Program-made: the position numbers and the translations under genes
Part shown: piece after piece, positions 37,439 through 47,100 of the stretch
Position numbering within the stretch: the stretch's first letter is position 1
Layout: every line of letters begins with the position of its first letter
Notes under the pieces: generated by a model
What the model was told of the DNA's origin: nothing
What the model saw: the letters and a program-made list of their open reading frames with translations, nothing else
The model's database searches: none
NCBI GenBank assembly: GCA_963545565.1
Contig: CAUUJV010000007.1
Location: forward strand, 1 to 64,000
DNA length: 64,000 bases
Direction: 5' to 3'
Source: CAUUJV01 sp963545565
GTDB taxonomy: Bacteria; Actinomycetota; Actinomycetes; Actinomycetales; Bifidobacteriaceae

Positions 37439-39289
37439 ATGCCAAACACTGGTGCTCAAACAAAGTCCACCACGAAGCGCACAACTCGCCGCGAGAGCCA
37501 AAAGAATGGTCAACGCGGTGGGAAGCGCACAACTCAACGCGGCTCTCGAAGCCGTGCACAGAAAACACAAGCTGTAGCTCCTGAGCAGGTTATTATTGCT
37601 CCTCCAAAGTATCGCAAGGGATCAATGCGTATTGTTCCTTTGGGGGGTCTCGGTGAAATTGGCCGAAATATGAACGTTATCGAGTATAACGGGCATATTT
37701 TGCTTATCGACTGCGGTGTTCTGTTCCCGGAAGAGGAGCAACCTGGTGTAGACCTTATTTTGCCTGATTTCTCCTATATCAAGGATCGTCTAGATAAAGT
37801 CGAAGCTCTCGTTTTAACACATGGTCATGAAGATCACATAGGCGGGGTTCCCTACCTTCTAAAATTGCGTAAGGACATTCCGCTTATTGGTTCTAAACTT
37901 ACACTTGCTTTTGTTGAGGCTAAGTGCAAGGAACATCGCATTACTCCTGTGCTTCAGCAGGTTCAAGGGCGAGACAAGATGAAAGTCGGTCCATTCAACC
38001 TTGAATTTATTACGGTAACTCACTCCATTCCAGATGCTCTTGCAGTGTCTGTGAAGACTCCAGCGGGCCACATTATTGACACCGGTGATATGAAGCTCGA
38101 TCAGCTTCCACTTGATCACAACATCACAGATTTGCGAGAGTTTGCACGTCTCGGCGAACAGGGCGTGGATTTGCTGATGTCTGATTCCACCAATGCTGAA
38201 GTGCCAGGATTTGTAAGGCCAGAGACTACGATTGGTCCGGCGCTTGACCGTGCATTTGGCGAAGCTTCTCGCAAAATTGTGGTAGCAAGCTTCTCTAGCC
38301 ATGTTCACCGTGTACAGCAGGTTGTAGATGCTGCACATAAGTATGGTCGCAAGGTGGTGTTCGTTGGTCGATCCATGGTTCGCAACATGGGTATTGCTGC
38401 TGATCTTGGCTACTTGCATCTGCCAGAAGACACCGTGATAGATATCAAGCAGGCTGGCGATATTCAAGACGATAAGCTTGTCTACATGTGCACGGGGTCT
38501 CAGGGCGAACCAATGGCTGCTTTGGGTCGCATCGCAGACGGGAATCATCCTGATATTCACATCGGTGAGTTCGATACTGTTATTCTTGCAAGCTCACTGA
38601 TTCCAGGCAACGAGCACGGAGTTTATAAAGTTATTAATAAGCTCACTCGTATGGGTGCTCGCGTTGTCAACAAAGATAATGCCGCAATCCACGTCTCCGG
38701 GCACTGCGATGAAGGTGAGCTGCTGTACTTCTACAACATTGTTCAACCAAAGTGTGCCATGCCGATTCACGGAGAGCATCGCCATCTAGTTGCAAACGGC
38801 TTGATTGCTGTAAAAACAGGCGTTGACCCTAAGAATGTTGTGTTGGCTGAAGACGGCGATGTCGTTGATTTGTATCACGGTCAGGCGGCTGTAGTAGGCA
38901 ATGTTCCATGTGGTTATGTGTATGTAGATGGTAACTCTGTTGGTGAAATCACTGAAGATGAGCTTGAAAAGCGCCGAATCTTGAGCGAAGAAGGTTTTGT
39001 ATCCTCCTTCGTAGTGGTTGATACTGAAGTCTGCGAGGTTGTTTCTGGGCCAAAAATCTACTTAAACGCGGTTGCAGAAGATGAAAGCGAGTTTGACCAA
39101 GTTCGTGTTCAAATCGTCAAATCTCTTGAAGATGCCATGTTGAGCGGAACAAAAGATACTTATCAGCTTCAGCAGATCATGCGCCGCACCCTAGGCACAT
39201 GGATTTCGCGCAAGTTGCATCGCCGTCACCCAATGCTAGTGCCGGTAGTTGCTGATATTGCAGTGGACGTACAGAAGCAAACAGCATAG
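37439..39289 (+). CDS. rnj: Ribonuclease J
   Basis: 616 residues. A Lys/Arg/Thr-rich, probably disordered N-terminus of about 60 residues precedes a metallo-beta-lactamase/beta-CASP core. The zinc motif is LTHGHEDHIGG (His128, His130, Asp132, His133). MKLDQLP, the CTGSQGEPMAAL beta-CASP block and SGHCDEGEL complete the active site. It acts in mRNA turnover and rRNA processing as a 5'-3' exonuclease and endonuclease. Actinobacterial RNase J often has a basic N-terminal extension like this one. Confidence 0.95.
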   Translation: MPNTGAQTKSTTKRTTRRESQKNGQRGGKRTTQRGSRSRAQKTQAVAPEQVIIAPPKYRKGSMRIVPLGGLGEIGRNMNVIEYNGHILLIDCGVLFPEEEQPGVDLILPDFSYIKDRLDKVEALVLTHGHEDHIGGVPYLLKLRKDIPLIGSKLTLAFVEAKCKEHRITPVLQQVQGRDKMKVGPFNLEFITVTHSIPDALAVSVKTPAGHIIDTGDMKLDQLPLDHNITDLREFARLGEQGVDLLMSDSTNAEVPGFVRPETTIGPALDRAFGEASRKIVVASFSSHVHRVQQVVDAAHKYGRKVVFVGRSMVRNMGIAADLGYLHLPEDTVIDIKQAGDIQDDKLVYMCTGSQGEPMAALGRIADGNHPDIHIGEFDTVILASSLIPGNEHGVYKVINKLTRMGARVVNKDNAAIHVSGHCDEGELLYFYNIVQPKCAMPIHGEHRHLVANGLIAVKTGVDPKNVVLAEDGDVVDLYHGQAAVVGNVPCGYVYVDGNSVGEITEDELEKRRILSEEGFVSSFVVVDTEVCEVVSGPKIYLNAVAEDESEFDQVRVQIVKSLEDAMLSGTKDTYQLQQIMRRTLGTWISRKLHRRHPMLVPVVADIAVDVQKQTA

Positions 39290-39334
39290 GCAGAAAGTAA
39301 AAAGAACGCGATTGCCATCTCTAGAATAAAAAAT

Positions 39335-39907
39335 ATGCTGATACCTTATGAAACCAAAAAGTTCTACTACGGATTTCCGATTTTTGTACTCGGATTCGAA
39401 GATGAGAACGAAGGGTATAACATCACTACATGCAGTTCGTCTTATTCGCTTGGCGACATGGTTACCGTTGGCATGACCACGGATACGAATGCCGCCGAGC
39501 AAATTAACAAAACTGGAAAATTCAGCATGAATTTCTTTGAAGAAGATAAGATGCCAATGGTTGAGGCTGCGGGTATTAAGCATGCTGGCAAAAAGCTGGA
39601 ACAGAGCGGGGAATCGTACGAGGTAAATGAAGAACTCAATGTTCCGATTCTGACCAGTGCAAAGCTTGTTCTACTTGCTCAAGTGCGCCACACATATAGC
39701 TTCGGTGATTACACCAACTGGGTATGCTCGGTTGAAAAGCGATATCTTGACGACTCACTGCTCGACGATAAAGGGCACTACGCTTACGCAAGTTTTACTC
39801 CTGTGGTTTATGAAGGTGACCATCGCCGCCGAGTTTATCGCCATCTTCAAGCAGACAGTTATAAGCCTTTCGGCAGTTATATGAGGGCCGAACGTGACTC
39901 TCGTTAG
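39335..39907 (+). CDS. Flavin reductase-like (FMN-binding split barrel) protein
   Basis: 190 residues. The N-terminal YGFPIFVLGFEDENEG followed by NITTCSSSYSLGDMVTVGM matches the flavin-reductase-like fold, in which FMN binds between strands. No partner oxygenase is nearby, so the electron acceptor is unknown. It is complete, with no clear ribosome site, between RNase J (45 bases upstream) and pepN (79 bases downstream). In the latter spacer a TATATAGT box (about 39919-39936) could be a pepN promoter. Confidence 0.75.
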   Translation: MLIPYETKKFYYGFPIFVLGFEDENEGYNITTCSSSYSLGDMVTVGMTTDTNAAEQINKTGKFSMNFFEEDKMPMVEAAGIKHAGKKLEQSGESYEVNEELNVPILTSAKLVLLAQVRHTYSFGDYTNWVCSVEKRYLDDSLLDDKGHYAYASFTPVVYEGDHRRRVYRHLQADSYKPFGSYMRAERDSR

Positions 39908-39986
39908 CTCATCACTTATATAGTCCCGTATATAGTGGGAACAAGGTACAAGGGAACTAGATACAAGAGTTCAAGGAAGAGAAGCA

Positions 39987-42611
39987 ATGCCAGGAGCAAA
40001 TCTCACACGCGTTGAAGCACAGGAACGCGCATCGATTATTTCTAATGTGCACTACAGGGTTCATCTTAATGTGACTGGTTCTGATACAGACTTTATGTCT
40101 ACCAGCACAATCACTTTTGACGCAGAAAAGGGAGCCTCTAGCTTCCTTGACTTAATCGCGAATACGGTTGAATCTGTTACTTTGAATGGAAAACCACTTG
40201 ACCCTACTCAAGTTTTCATAGATTCCCGCATCGAGATGTCTCATCTTGAAGAACATAACGAAATTACCGTTGTTGCTTTGTGCCAATATTCTCGCACTGG
40301 CGAAGGTATGCATCGCAGCGTTGATCCAACAGATGGCAACGTGTATCTCTATACTCAGTTTGAAGTTCCAGATGCTCGCCGCGTGTATGCCGTGTTTGAC
40401 CAGCCAGATTTGAAGGCACAGTTTGACTTTTCTGTAGACACTCCAGCCGAGTGGGAAGTTATTTCCATCATGCCTGCCCGCGAGCCTCAGCTGATTCAAA
40501 GCGCAGAAGACGCAGAGAGCGCAGAAAATATGGAAGACGAAGGTCAGCATGGCATTCGTCGCTGGACATTCCCAACAACACCAAAGATGTCAAGCTACTT
40601 AACTGCCTTCGTTGCTGGCCCGTATACAAGTTGGCACACCACTCACACTAATCCAGACGGTCGCGTAGTCCCTATGGGAATTTACTGCCGTCAAGCTTTG
40701 AAAGACGCTATGGAGCCGGACGTTGAGTATCTTTTTGATGTTACAAAGAAAGGTTTCGACTTCTATAACGAAACGTGGGGAGTAGCTTATCCATACGCAA
40801 AGTATGATCAGCTTTTTGTACCTGAATATAATGCCGGTGCAATGGAGAATATTGGCACTGTTACTATTCGTGATTCGTACGTATTCGGCTCAAAGGTTAC
40901 AGATTATCTTGCCGAGCGCCGTGTTATTACCGTGCTTCACGAACTAGCACACATGTGGTTTGGTGATTTAGTCACCATGAAGTGGTGGAACGACCTGTGG
41001 CTCAATGAGTCCTTCGCAGAATTTACGTCTACTTTGGCAACGTCTGAGGGAACTAATTGGACTAATGCGTGGGCAACTTTCTGCTCTGGTGAAAAGAGCT
41101 GGGGACAAGGCCAAGACCAGATGCCAACGACCCACCCAATCGTTGCTCCTATTGATGATTTGCACGATACTGAGGTCAACTTTGACGGTATTACTTATGC
41201 TAAGGGCGCTTCCGTTTTGAAGCAACTTGTAGCATACGTTGGTCGAACTGAATTCTTCACAGGCATTCATAACTACCTAATTAAGCATGCTTACTCTAAC
41301 GCAACATTAGATGATTTGCTTAATGAGTTAGAGGAGACTTCTGGGCGCGATCTCAAGACATGGTCTGCGCAGTGGCTTGAACAAGCAGGAATCAACACCA
41401 TTACTTCTAGTGTTGAGACCGATGATGAAGGCATTATCACTGAGCTCGCTCTCACTCAGACCGCCAGCGAAGAATATCCTGTATTGCGTAATCACCGTTT
41501 GGCAATCGGCTTCTACAATGTTGATGAAACGGGCTCTGTTGTGCGCACAGATCGCTTCGAGCTTGATGTAACAGGGGAATGCACTGTTGTTGAAGAAGCT
41601 AAGGGATTGAAGCGTCCAGCATTTATCATGGTCAATGATGATGATTTGACCTACACGAAGCTACGTTTTGACGCTGAATCACTCAAGTTTGCTCAAGATA
41701 ATTTGTATCGTTTCTCTGACGCGCTTTCCCGAGCAGTTGTGTGGTTGAGTTTGTGGGATATGACTCGCGATGCTGAACTTCCGGCACAGGAATTTATCAA
41801 CACTAGTCTGAAGGCTTTGGGCACCGAGAAAGAATCTACTACATTCCGTTATGCTCTAGGGCAGGTTGCAACTGCTGTTAACCATTATGTTGATCCTGCA
41901 AAGCGCGGTGAAATAGCAGAAAATGTTGCTAGCTCACTGTGGCAGCTTGCTCAGTCTGCTCCTGCGGGTTCTGACGAGCAGCTGCAGCTCGTTACTGCTT
42001 ATTTGAATGCCGGCCGTGGTTCTGAGTTTGCTCGCCGCGCACAGGGTCTGCTTGATGGAGACTTGGTGCTTAACGGTTTGCAGATTGACAACAACATGCG
42101 TTGGAATATCGTTATTGCGCAGGCAGCAGCAGGCGCTATCACCGCAGAAGCCATCGACGCTGAGCTTGCAGCACGAGATACCACTGAAAATCGACAGTTT
42201 GCAATTATGGCAAAAGCAGCAATCCCAACACCAGAGGCAAAAGCATGGGCGTGGGATCAGTCATTGAACAACAATAACCTCACAAATTCTCAGATTGAGA
42301 ATGTTGCTGGTGGATTCTCCTTGAACACAGATTCTACTTTGTACAGCGATTATGTTGCGAAGTATTTTGATTCCATTGATTGGGTGTGGAAGAATAAGAC
42401 TTTCCATATGTCTGAAGCACTTTTGCAAGGTACGTCTCGTGGATCTGGACTTTATCCAAGTCAAGCAGATGCTGAAGCTTTGGTGAATGCTGGTCACGCA
42501 TGGCTTGAATCTCATGTAGATGCAGACCGCGCATTACGTCGCATGGTTGTAGAGAATGTGGATTCCTCTGAACGTGTTCTTAAGGTTCAGTCATACAATA
42601 GTGCTTTATAA
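39987..42611 (+). CDS. pepN: Aminopeptidase N (M1 zinc metallopeptidase)
   Basis: 874 residues, usual size. The substrate-anchoring GAMENIGT motif is followed by the zinc site HELAH (His318, Glu319, His322) and the third ligand Glu341 in LNESFAEF, exactly 19 residues after the second His. A C-terminal ERAP1-like helical domain is present. Cytosolic; removes N-terminal residues from peptides, important for an amino-acid-scavenging life style. CAAGGAAG precedes the ATG. Confidence 0.96.
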   Translation: MPGANLTRVEAQERASIISNVHYRVHLNVTGSDTDFMSTSTITFDAEKGASSFLDLIANTVESVTLNGKPLDPTQVFIDSRIEMSHLEEHNEITVVALCQYSRTGEGMHRSVDPTDGNVYLYTQFEVPDARRVYAVFDQPDLKAQFDFSVDTPAEWEVISIMPAREPQLIQSAEDAESAENMEDEGQHGIRRWTFPTTPKMSSYLTAFVAGPYTSWHTTHTNPDGRVVPMGIYCRQALKDAMEPDVEYLFDVTKKGFDFYNETWGVAYPYAKYDQLFVPEYNAGAMENIGTVTIRDSYVFGSKVTDYLAERRVITVLHELAHMWFGDLVTMKWWNDLWLNESFAEFTSTLATSEGTNWTNAWATFCSGEKSWGQGQDQMPTTHPIVAPIDDLHDTEVNFDGITYAKGASVLKQLVAYVGRTEFFTGIHNYLIKHAYSNATLDDLLNELEETSGRDLKTWSAQWLEQAGINTITSSVETDDEGIITELALTQTASEEYPVLRNHRLAIGFYNVDETGSVVRTDRFELDVTGECTVVEEAKGLKRPAFIMVNDDDLTYTKLRFDAESLKFAQDNLYRFSDALSRAVVWLSLWDMTRDAELPAQEFINTSLKALGTEKESTTFRYALGQVATAVNHYVDPAKRGEIAENVASSLWQLAQSAPAGSDEQLQLVTAYLNAGRGSEFARRAQGLLDGDLVLNGLQIDNNMRWNIVIAQAAAGAITAEAIDAELAARDTTENRQFAIMAKAAIPTPEAKAWAWDQSLNNNNLTNSQIENVAGGFSLNTDSTLYSDYVAKYFDSIDWVWKNKTFHMSEALLQGTSRGSGLYPSQADAEALVNAGHAWLESHVDADRALRRMVVENVDSSERVLKVQSYNSAL

Positions 42612-42649
42612 GCTCATACGTCGTAGTTGGTATAAGGAGCAGTTTGCAT

Positions 42650-44020
42650 ATGGCAAGACTTTTTGGAACTGACGGAGTTCGTGGACTTGCAAACGGATTA
42701 CTCACCGCTCAGCTTGCTCTTGAGATGGGTGATGCTGCAGTGCGTGTGTTCGCAGACGATGAGACTCAAGGCCGCCGTCGCGCGCTCGTGGGTCGAGATA
42801 CTCGCGTTTCAGGAGACTTTCTCGCTTCTGCTCTTTCTGCAGGTATGAGCGCTGGCGGATTTGACGTTATCGATGCTGGGATTATTCCAACTCCTGGTGT
42901 TGCATACTTGACTTCTGTGCTCAACGTGGAAATGGGAGCAGTGATTTCTGCATCCCATAACCCCATGCCAGATAACGGCATTAAATTCTTTGCTCGCGGT
43001 GGTTTTAAGCTTCCAGACAGCAAGGAAGATGAAATTCAGGCATTGATGGGCACAGATTGGGAGCGCCCAACTGGTGATGGCGTGGGGCGTATCTCTCACG
43101 ATTCCACTACAGCAACCAACCTGTATATTGAGCATCTCGTTGACTCTGTTGCTCCGCGCAACGCTGATAAGAGCCGCCCTGAACCTCTAAAAGGCTTGCG
43201 TATCGTAGCTGATTGTGCCAACGGTGCAACGTCTGTTGTAGCCCCTGAAGCTCTTCGCCAGGCTGGCGCAGATGTGGTTGTTATCAACGCTTCTCCAGAT
43301 GGCTATAACATCAATGATCACGCTGGTTCCACGCATCCAGAGCAGCTTCAGGCTATGGTCGTGGCTTCTAAAGCAGATATGGGCGTGGCGTTCGATGGTG
43401 ATGCAGATCGCTGTTTGGCAGTTGACGCAGAAGGCACACTCGTCAATGGCGATCAGATCATGGGAATTTTGGCACGTTCCTATAAGAACTCGGGCAAACT
43501 CGCGCATGATACTCTCGTCATTACTGTGATGAGTAATCTTGGCTTGATTCTTGCCTTAGAAAAGATGGGAATCAAGACTGTTCAGACCGGCGTAGGCGAT
43601 CGCTATGTTCTTGAGGAAATGCTCAAAGGCGGCTATACCTTGGGCGGCGAACAGTCTGGGCATGTGATTAACCGTGAGTTTGCTACCACGGGCGATGGAA
43701 CTCTTACTGCTTTACGTTTGGCTTTCGAAGTAGTGAATTCTGGAAAAACTTTGAAAGAGCTTGCATCAGATTTCCCTCAGCTACCTCAACAGCTCGTTAA
43801 TGTTCCCAATGTTGACAAGCTTGCTGCCAGCACAAATGAGGCTGTACAGGCAGCAGTAGCTAAGGAAGAAGAGTACTTGGGTTCCACTGGTCGTGTGCTT
43901 CTTCGCCCCTCAGGCACTGAGCCACTTGTACGCGTTATGGCAGAGGGTGCAACGCAGGAGCAAGCTGATGAAGTATGCAACCGCCTTGCAAAGGTAGTAG
44001 CACGAGAACTTGCTCTTTAA
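42650..44020 (+). CDS. glmM: Phosphoglucosamine mutase GlmM
   Basis: 456 residues. RLFGTDGVRG at the N-terminus, the phosphoserine loop ISASHNPMPDNG (Ser102), the metal loop FDGDADR and the sugar-binding GGEQSGH are all present, as is the C-terminal RPSGTEPLVRVM phosphate site. Converts glucosamine-6-phosphate to glucosamine-1-phosphate for UDP-GlcNAc and peptidoglycan. The ATG at 42650 is chosen over the upstream TTG because AAGGAG lies 10 bases before it. def follows 25 bases later. Confidence 0.96.
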   Translation: MARLFGTDGVRGLANGLLTAQLALEMGDAAVRVFADDETQGRRRALVGRDTRVSGDFLASALSAGMSAGGFDVIDAGIIPTPGVAYLTSVLNVEMGAVISASHNPMPDNGIKFFARGGFKLPDSKEDEIQALMGTDWERPTGDGVGRISHDSTTATNLYIEHLVDSVAPRNADKSRPEPLKGLRIVADCANGATSVVAPEALRQAGADVVVINASPDGYNINDHAGSTHPEQLQAMVVASKADMGVAFDGDADRCLAVDAEGTLVNGDQIMGILARSYKNSGKLAHDTLVITVMSNLGLILALEKMGIKTVQTGVGDRYVLEEMLKGGYTLGGEQSGHVINREFATTGDGTLTALRLAFEVVNSGKTLKELASDFPQLPQQLVNVPNVDKLAASTNEAVQAAVAKEEEYLGSTGRVLLRPSGTEPLVRVMAEGATQEQADEVCNRLAKVVARELAL

Positions 44021-44045
44021 GTTTTAATTTTTTTGAAGGAATAAC

Positions 44046-44699
44046 ATGGCTTGGGATACCTCCAATATTGACAAAGCACTCGACCGTGACGTTTTACAGC
44101 TTATTTCTGAAGTAGATGGTGATGGCAATCTTCCTATCGTGCAGATGGGGGAGCCGGTGCTTCGTCTCGATACTGTGAAATATGACGGTCAGCTTTCTGC
44201 TCGTACCCTTGAAAAGCTTATTACCGTAATGCGTAAAACAATGCTTGAAGCACCTGGCGTTGGTCTCGCTGGCCCACAGATTGGTTTGGGCTTGGCTATT
44301 GCCGTGATTGAAGATCATGTGCGCGATGATGAGGATGATCCTCGTGGCATTGCCGAAGTTCCTTTCCACGCAGTTATTAATCCAAGGTATGAGCCATTAA
44401 ATGATGAGACTGCAAGCTACTATGAAGGATGCTTATCACTCGATGGGTATCAGGCGGTTCGTAAGCGCTGGTTAAATATTAAAGCGACATGGGTTGATGA
44501 GACTGGTGAAGAACATACAGAAGAGCTTCACAACTGGCCAGCTCGCATTTTTCAGCATGAAACCGATCATTTAAGTGGTGAGGTTTATATCGATAAGGCT
44601 GAGATTCGCAGCTTGTCTTCCTACGACAATCTTGATGAGTACTGGGCTTTCGATCCTGTTCCAACAGACGCCGCTGAAGCCCTCGGCTTTGAACTTTAA
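44046..44699 (+). CDS. def: Peptide deformylase
   Basis: 217 residues. All three deformylase motifs are present: GVGLAGPQIG (from Gly71), EGCLS (Cys129, metal ligand) and QHETDH (His171, Glu172, His175). Removes the formyl group from nascent proteins. A C-terminal tail of about 25 residues follows the catalytic helix. TGAAGGAATAAC precedes the ATG. It converges on the next gene with only 25 bases between stops. Confidence 0.95.
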   Translation: MAWDTSNIDKALDRDVLQLISEVDGDGNLPIVQMGEPVLRLDTVKYDGQLSARTLEKLITVMRKTMLEAPGVGLAGPQIGLGLAIAVIEDHVRDDEDDPRGIAEVPFHAVINPRYEPLNDETASYYEGCLSLDGYQAVRKRWLNIKATWVDETGEEHTEELHNWPARIFQHETDHLSGEVYIDKAEIRSLSSYDNLDEYWAFDPVPTDAAEALGFEL

Positions 44700-44724
44700 T
44701 TTTTAGATTCTATTTTTAGAAAAT

Positions 44725-46896
44725 TTAATCCAAGAAGTTTGAGCTGACTATCAGTGTGTTCAATCCGTAAGTAGCCGTTGCATTGATAGCATCAAATCCA
44801 CCGGTTGGAGTGGAGCTAAAAATAGCTGAGGTGCTATACGTGCTGTAGGCGCTCTCTGCTTTTCCGATTTCAGTAGAGTCCGAATCGTCTTCTGACTCAG
44901 TAGATTCGCTGGCGCTAGAATCGGAGTCAGAGCTAGGGGAAGTAGAGCTTTCAGACGAAGAATCACTTGGAATATTGCTGAGTCTGTTTGCTGCGTTCGC
45001 ATCGGCAAACCAGTAGCCTTGCATATCATATGCCATCACCCTGTAGAGAGTTTTAACACTGAGCTGCGGCTTTACTGTGTACCTGCGAAGCAGCTTGCCT
45101 GAAGTAGTGTATAGAGCCCAAGATCCGCTATTAGATACTGTGGCTAGAATGGTGTTTCCAAAACGCTGAGCATCGCCGTGCGTAGAACTATAGGGCACTG
45201 TGAATGACGAAACTAGCGTAAACGTATTGGTTTTTTCGTCTATAAGATAACGCGAGAACCGTGAATGATTATGCGCTTTTCCATTCGTGCTCGTGGTGGC
45301 ATATGGGGTTACGGTGTCCCAATCGAAGTCAGGCAGAGTAGAACTATGCGCATAGTTGTTATTCAGCATTGTTACGTAATACTGACCTTCGCTCAAGTCT
45401 GCCGTACGTTCAACAGACACATTGCTTTGCCCAGCAAAGTAGTGGAAATCGCTGCTGCGTGAATAAACCTGCTTCGTATAGCCAAAGGAATTCCACAGCT
45501 CGCTCGGTCCCACAACGTAATTTAGCTTAGGAGTTGACTCAAGATTTGAAATACTAATCAGCGAAGAAGTCTCGCGAGAGCTAAGCAAAATACTACCGTT
45601 TGGCATCCATTGGATTGAATTGAGCTGCAGCCAGTCAACAGACTTCACTTTTTTAGAAACTGTTGTATAAACCTGCGTGCGATATTTCTTAAGAACATCG
45701 CGCAGGTCTACAAGTTTTTTCACACTGCCGTTATTATGAATGTCAATTTGAATAATTGCACTGCCTTGGTCAATTGCAGCATAGCCGAACTCAGTATCTG
45801 TTTTATCTGTAGCAATTGCCACAATGTTTCCGTCAGAATCGAATGCAAAATCGTTATACAAAGTGTAGTTGGACGGAAGATTATAAATATTAACAAGGCG
45901 GCCAAGTCTATCCATTGCAGAAATCTGATTATTGGCGCTCGCATAATACATAACTCCGCCACTGAAGAGAAGCCTGGTGGCTTGATATCCATTTAGCGGG
46001 ATTTCGGCACGAAGCACACCATTAGCATCGTAAAAAAGAAGGAACCGCTGATCGAATCGGGCATCCCCTAAAATGGCATAAAGCCCAGAGCTCATTGAGC
46101 TGGCAGCCAAGGCACTTGAATCATCGATGGCATTTGCATTCGTTTCGCCATGTGTAGTTGAAATATTTGTGTTCGATGACTGAATTTGTACACCAGATTG
46201 AGCAGTTTTGGCTGAAATCTTAATAGCTTCTTCGCCAAGTAAATCGCGTGATGTGTATTTGCGCATCACTTGCTCGGTGGTTCCGTCTTGGTAAGTAATC
46301 GTAAAAGTAACAGCGTTTCGGGTTGAAGGAATAAGACCAATCACCGTGAATTCATGCTCGTGTTGATAGGCGTTTTGCTGGTATGCCACCGCACTAAAAT
46401 CTGGATATTTCGTGTCTTGAGCAGAAATAGTGTAAGAAACCTTGGCAACTCTCTCGGTTCGGAAATACACATAAGCAGAAGTGGTGTTTGTGTCGTACGG
46501 GTTGAGAAGAACCAGCATATGGTGTTGATCATAGTGGCCAGAGTTCTTTTTGCTTTCAATGCGTCGCAGAGCACGATTTTGATACGTTGTGGAATAGATA
46601 TCGCTCAGTTTGGTTACGAGATTTCCTGAGGTGACTGGCGAATTTTGCTCGCGATAGTACGTGATCGAACTCCACACGGCGATGACGAGCACCAATAAAA
46701 TCGTCACAGCAATGGCACCGATTCGCATAAAACGATGAAATGGTGTTCTGCTCTCGACTTCAGTCATCACAAGGTGACGGCTTTTTGCAGACTCGTAAGC
46801 CTGCCCAGCACCTTTAGCGCGAGTTTTGTGGTCGTCGTGAAAAACAAGCGGAGAGGATTTCTGGGAGGTATTACGAGGTTTCTGCGGTTTTGCCAT
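44725..46896 (-). CDS. Membrane-anchored arylsulfotransferase-like (ASST-family) protein
   Basis: 723 residues. A basic cytoplasmic N-terminus, one membrane helix (about 60-82, IGAIAVTILLVLVIAVW) and a large extracellular part. The latter shows beta-propeller repeats as in arylsulfate sulfotransferases: DWLQLNSIQWMPNGSILLSSRE (about 421-442) and HGDAQRFGNTILATVSNSG (from His573). In characterised enzymes the first block normally carries His (DW-x-H-x-N-S); here it is Gln424, while Arg441 and a later His are kept. The C-terminal 100 residues include a Ser/Asp/Glu repeat region. Whether it transfers sulfate, or is a propeller protein with another role, cannot be decided. Confidence 0.7.
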   Translation of the reverse strand: MAKPQKPRNTSQKSSPLVFHDDHKTRAKGAGQAYESAKSRHLVMTEVESRTPFHRFMRIGAIAVTILLVLVIAVWSSITYYREQNSPVTSGNLVTKLSDIYSTTYQNRALRRIESKKNSGHYDQHHMLVLLNPYDTNTTSAYVYFRTERVAKVSYTISAQDTKYPDFSAVAYQQNAYQHEHEFTVIGLIPSTRNAVTFTITYQDGTTEQVMRKYTSRDLLGEEAIKISAKTAQSGVQIQSSNTNISTTHGETNANAIDDSSALAASSMSSGLYAILGDARFDQRFLLFYDANGVLRAEIPLNGYQATRLLFSGGVMYYASANNQISAMDRLGRLVNIYNLPSNYTLYNDFAFDSDGNIVAIATDKTDTEFGYAAIDQGSAIIQIDIHNNGSVKKLVDLRDVLKKYRTQVYTTVSKKVKSVDWLQLNSIQWMPNGSILLSSRETSSLISISNLESTPKLNYVVGPSELWNSFGYTKQVYSRSSDFHYFAGQSNVSVERTADLSEGQYYVTMLNNNYAHSSTLPDFDWDTVTPYATTSTNGKAHNHSRFSRYLIDEKTNTFTLVSSFTVPYSSTHGDAQRFGNTILATVSNSGSWALYTTSGKLLRRYTVKPQLSVKTLYRVMAYDMQGYWFADANAANRLSNIPSDSSSESSTSPSSDSDSSASESTESEDDSDSTEIGKAESAYSTYSTSAIFSSTPTGGFDAINATATYGLNTLIVSSNFLD

Positions 46897-47100
46897 AATC
46901 CCTCCGATGAGCTTATAAATCCAATGACTTCCTTCGTTCTCACAGTATACTGATTCACTCTGAGTTTATTTATCTTAAAGTGGTATTTGAGGTGGTGTTT
47001 GTTCTGAGTGCATTGGAAGTTTTCTGCCCAGTCGAGCTGTACAAGAAGTAGAATCTTGCTTATTGCGGGGCGAACTCTAATCATGCAGTGAGGAAGAAGA

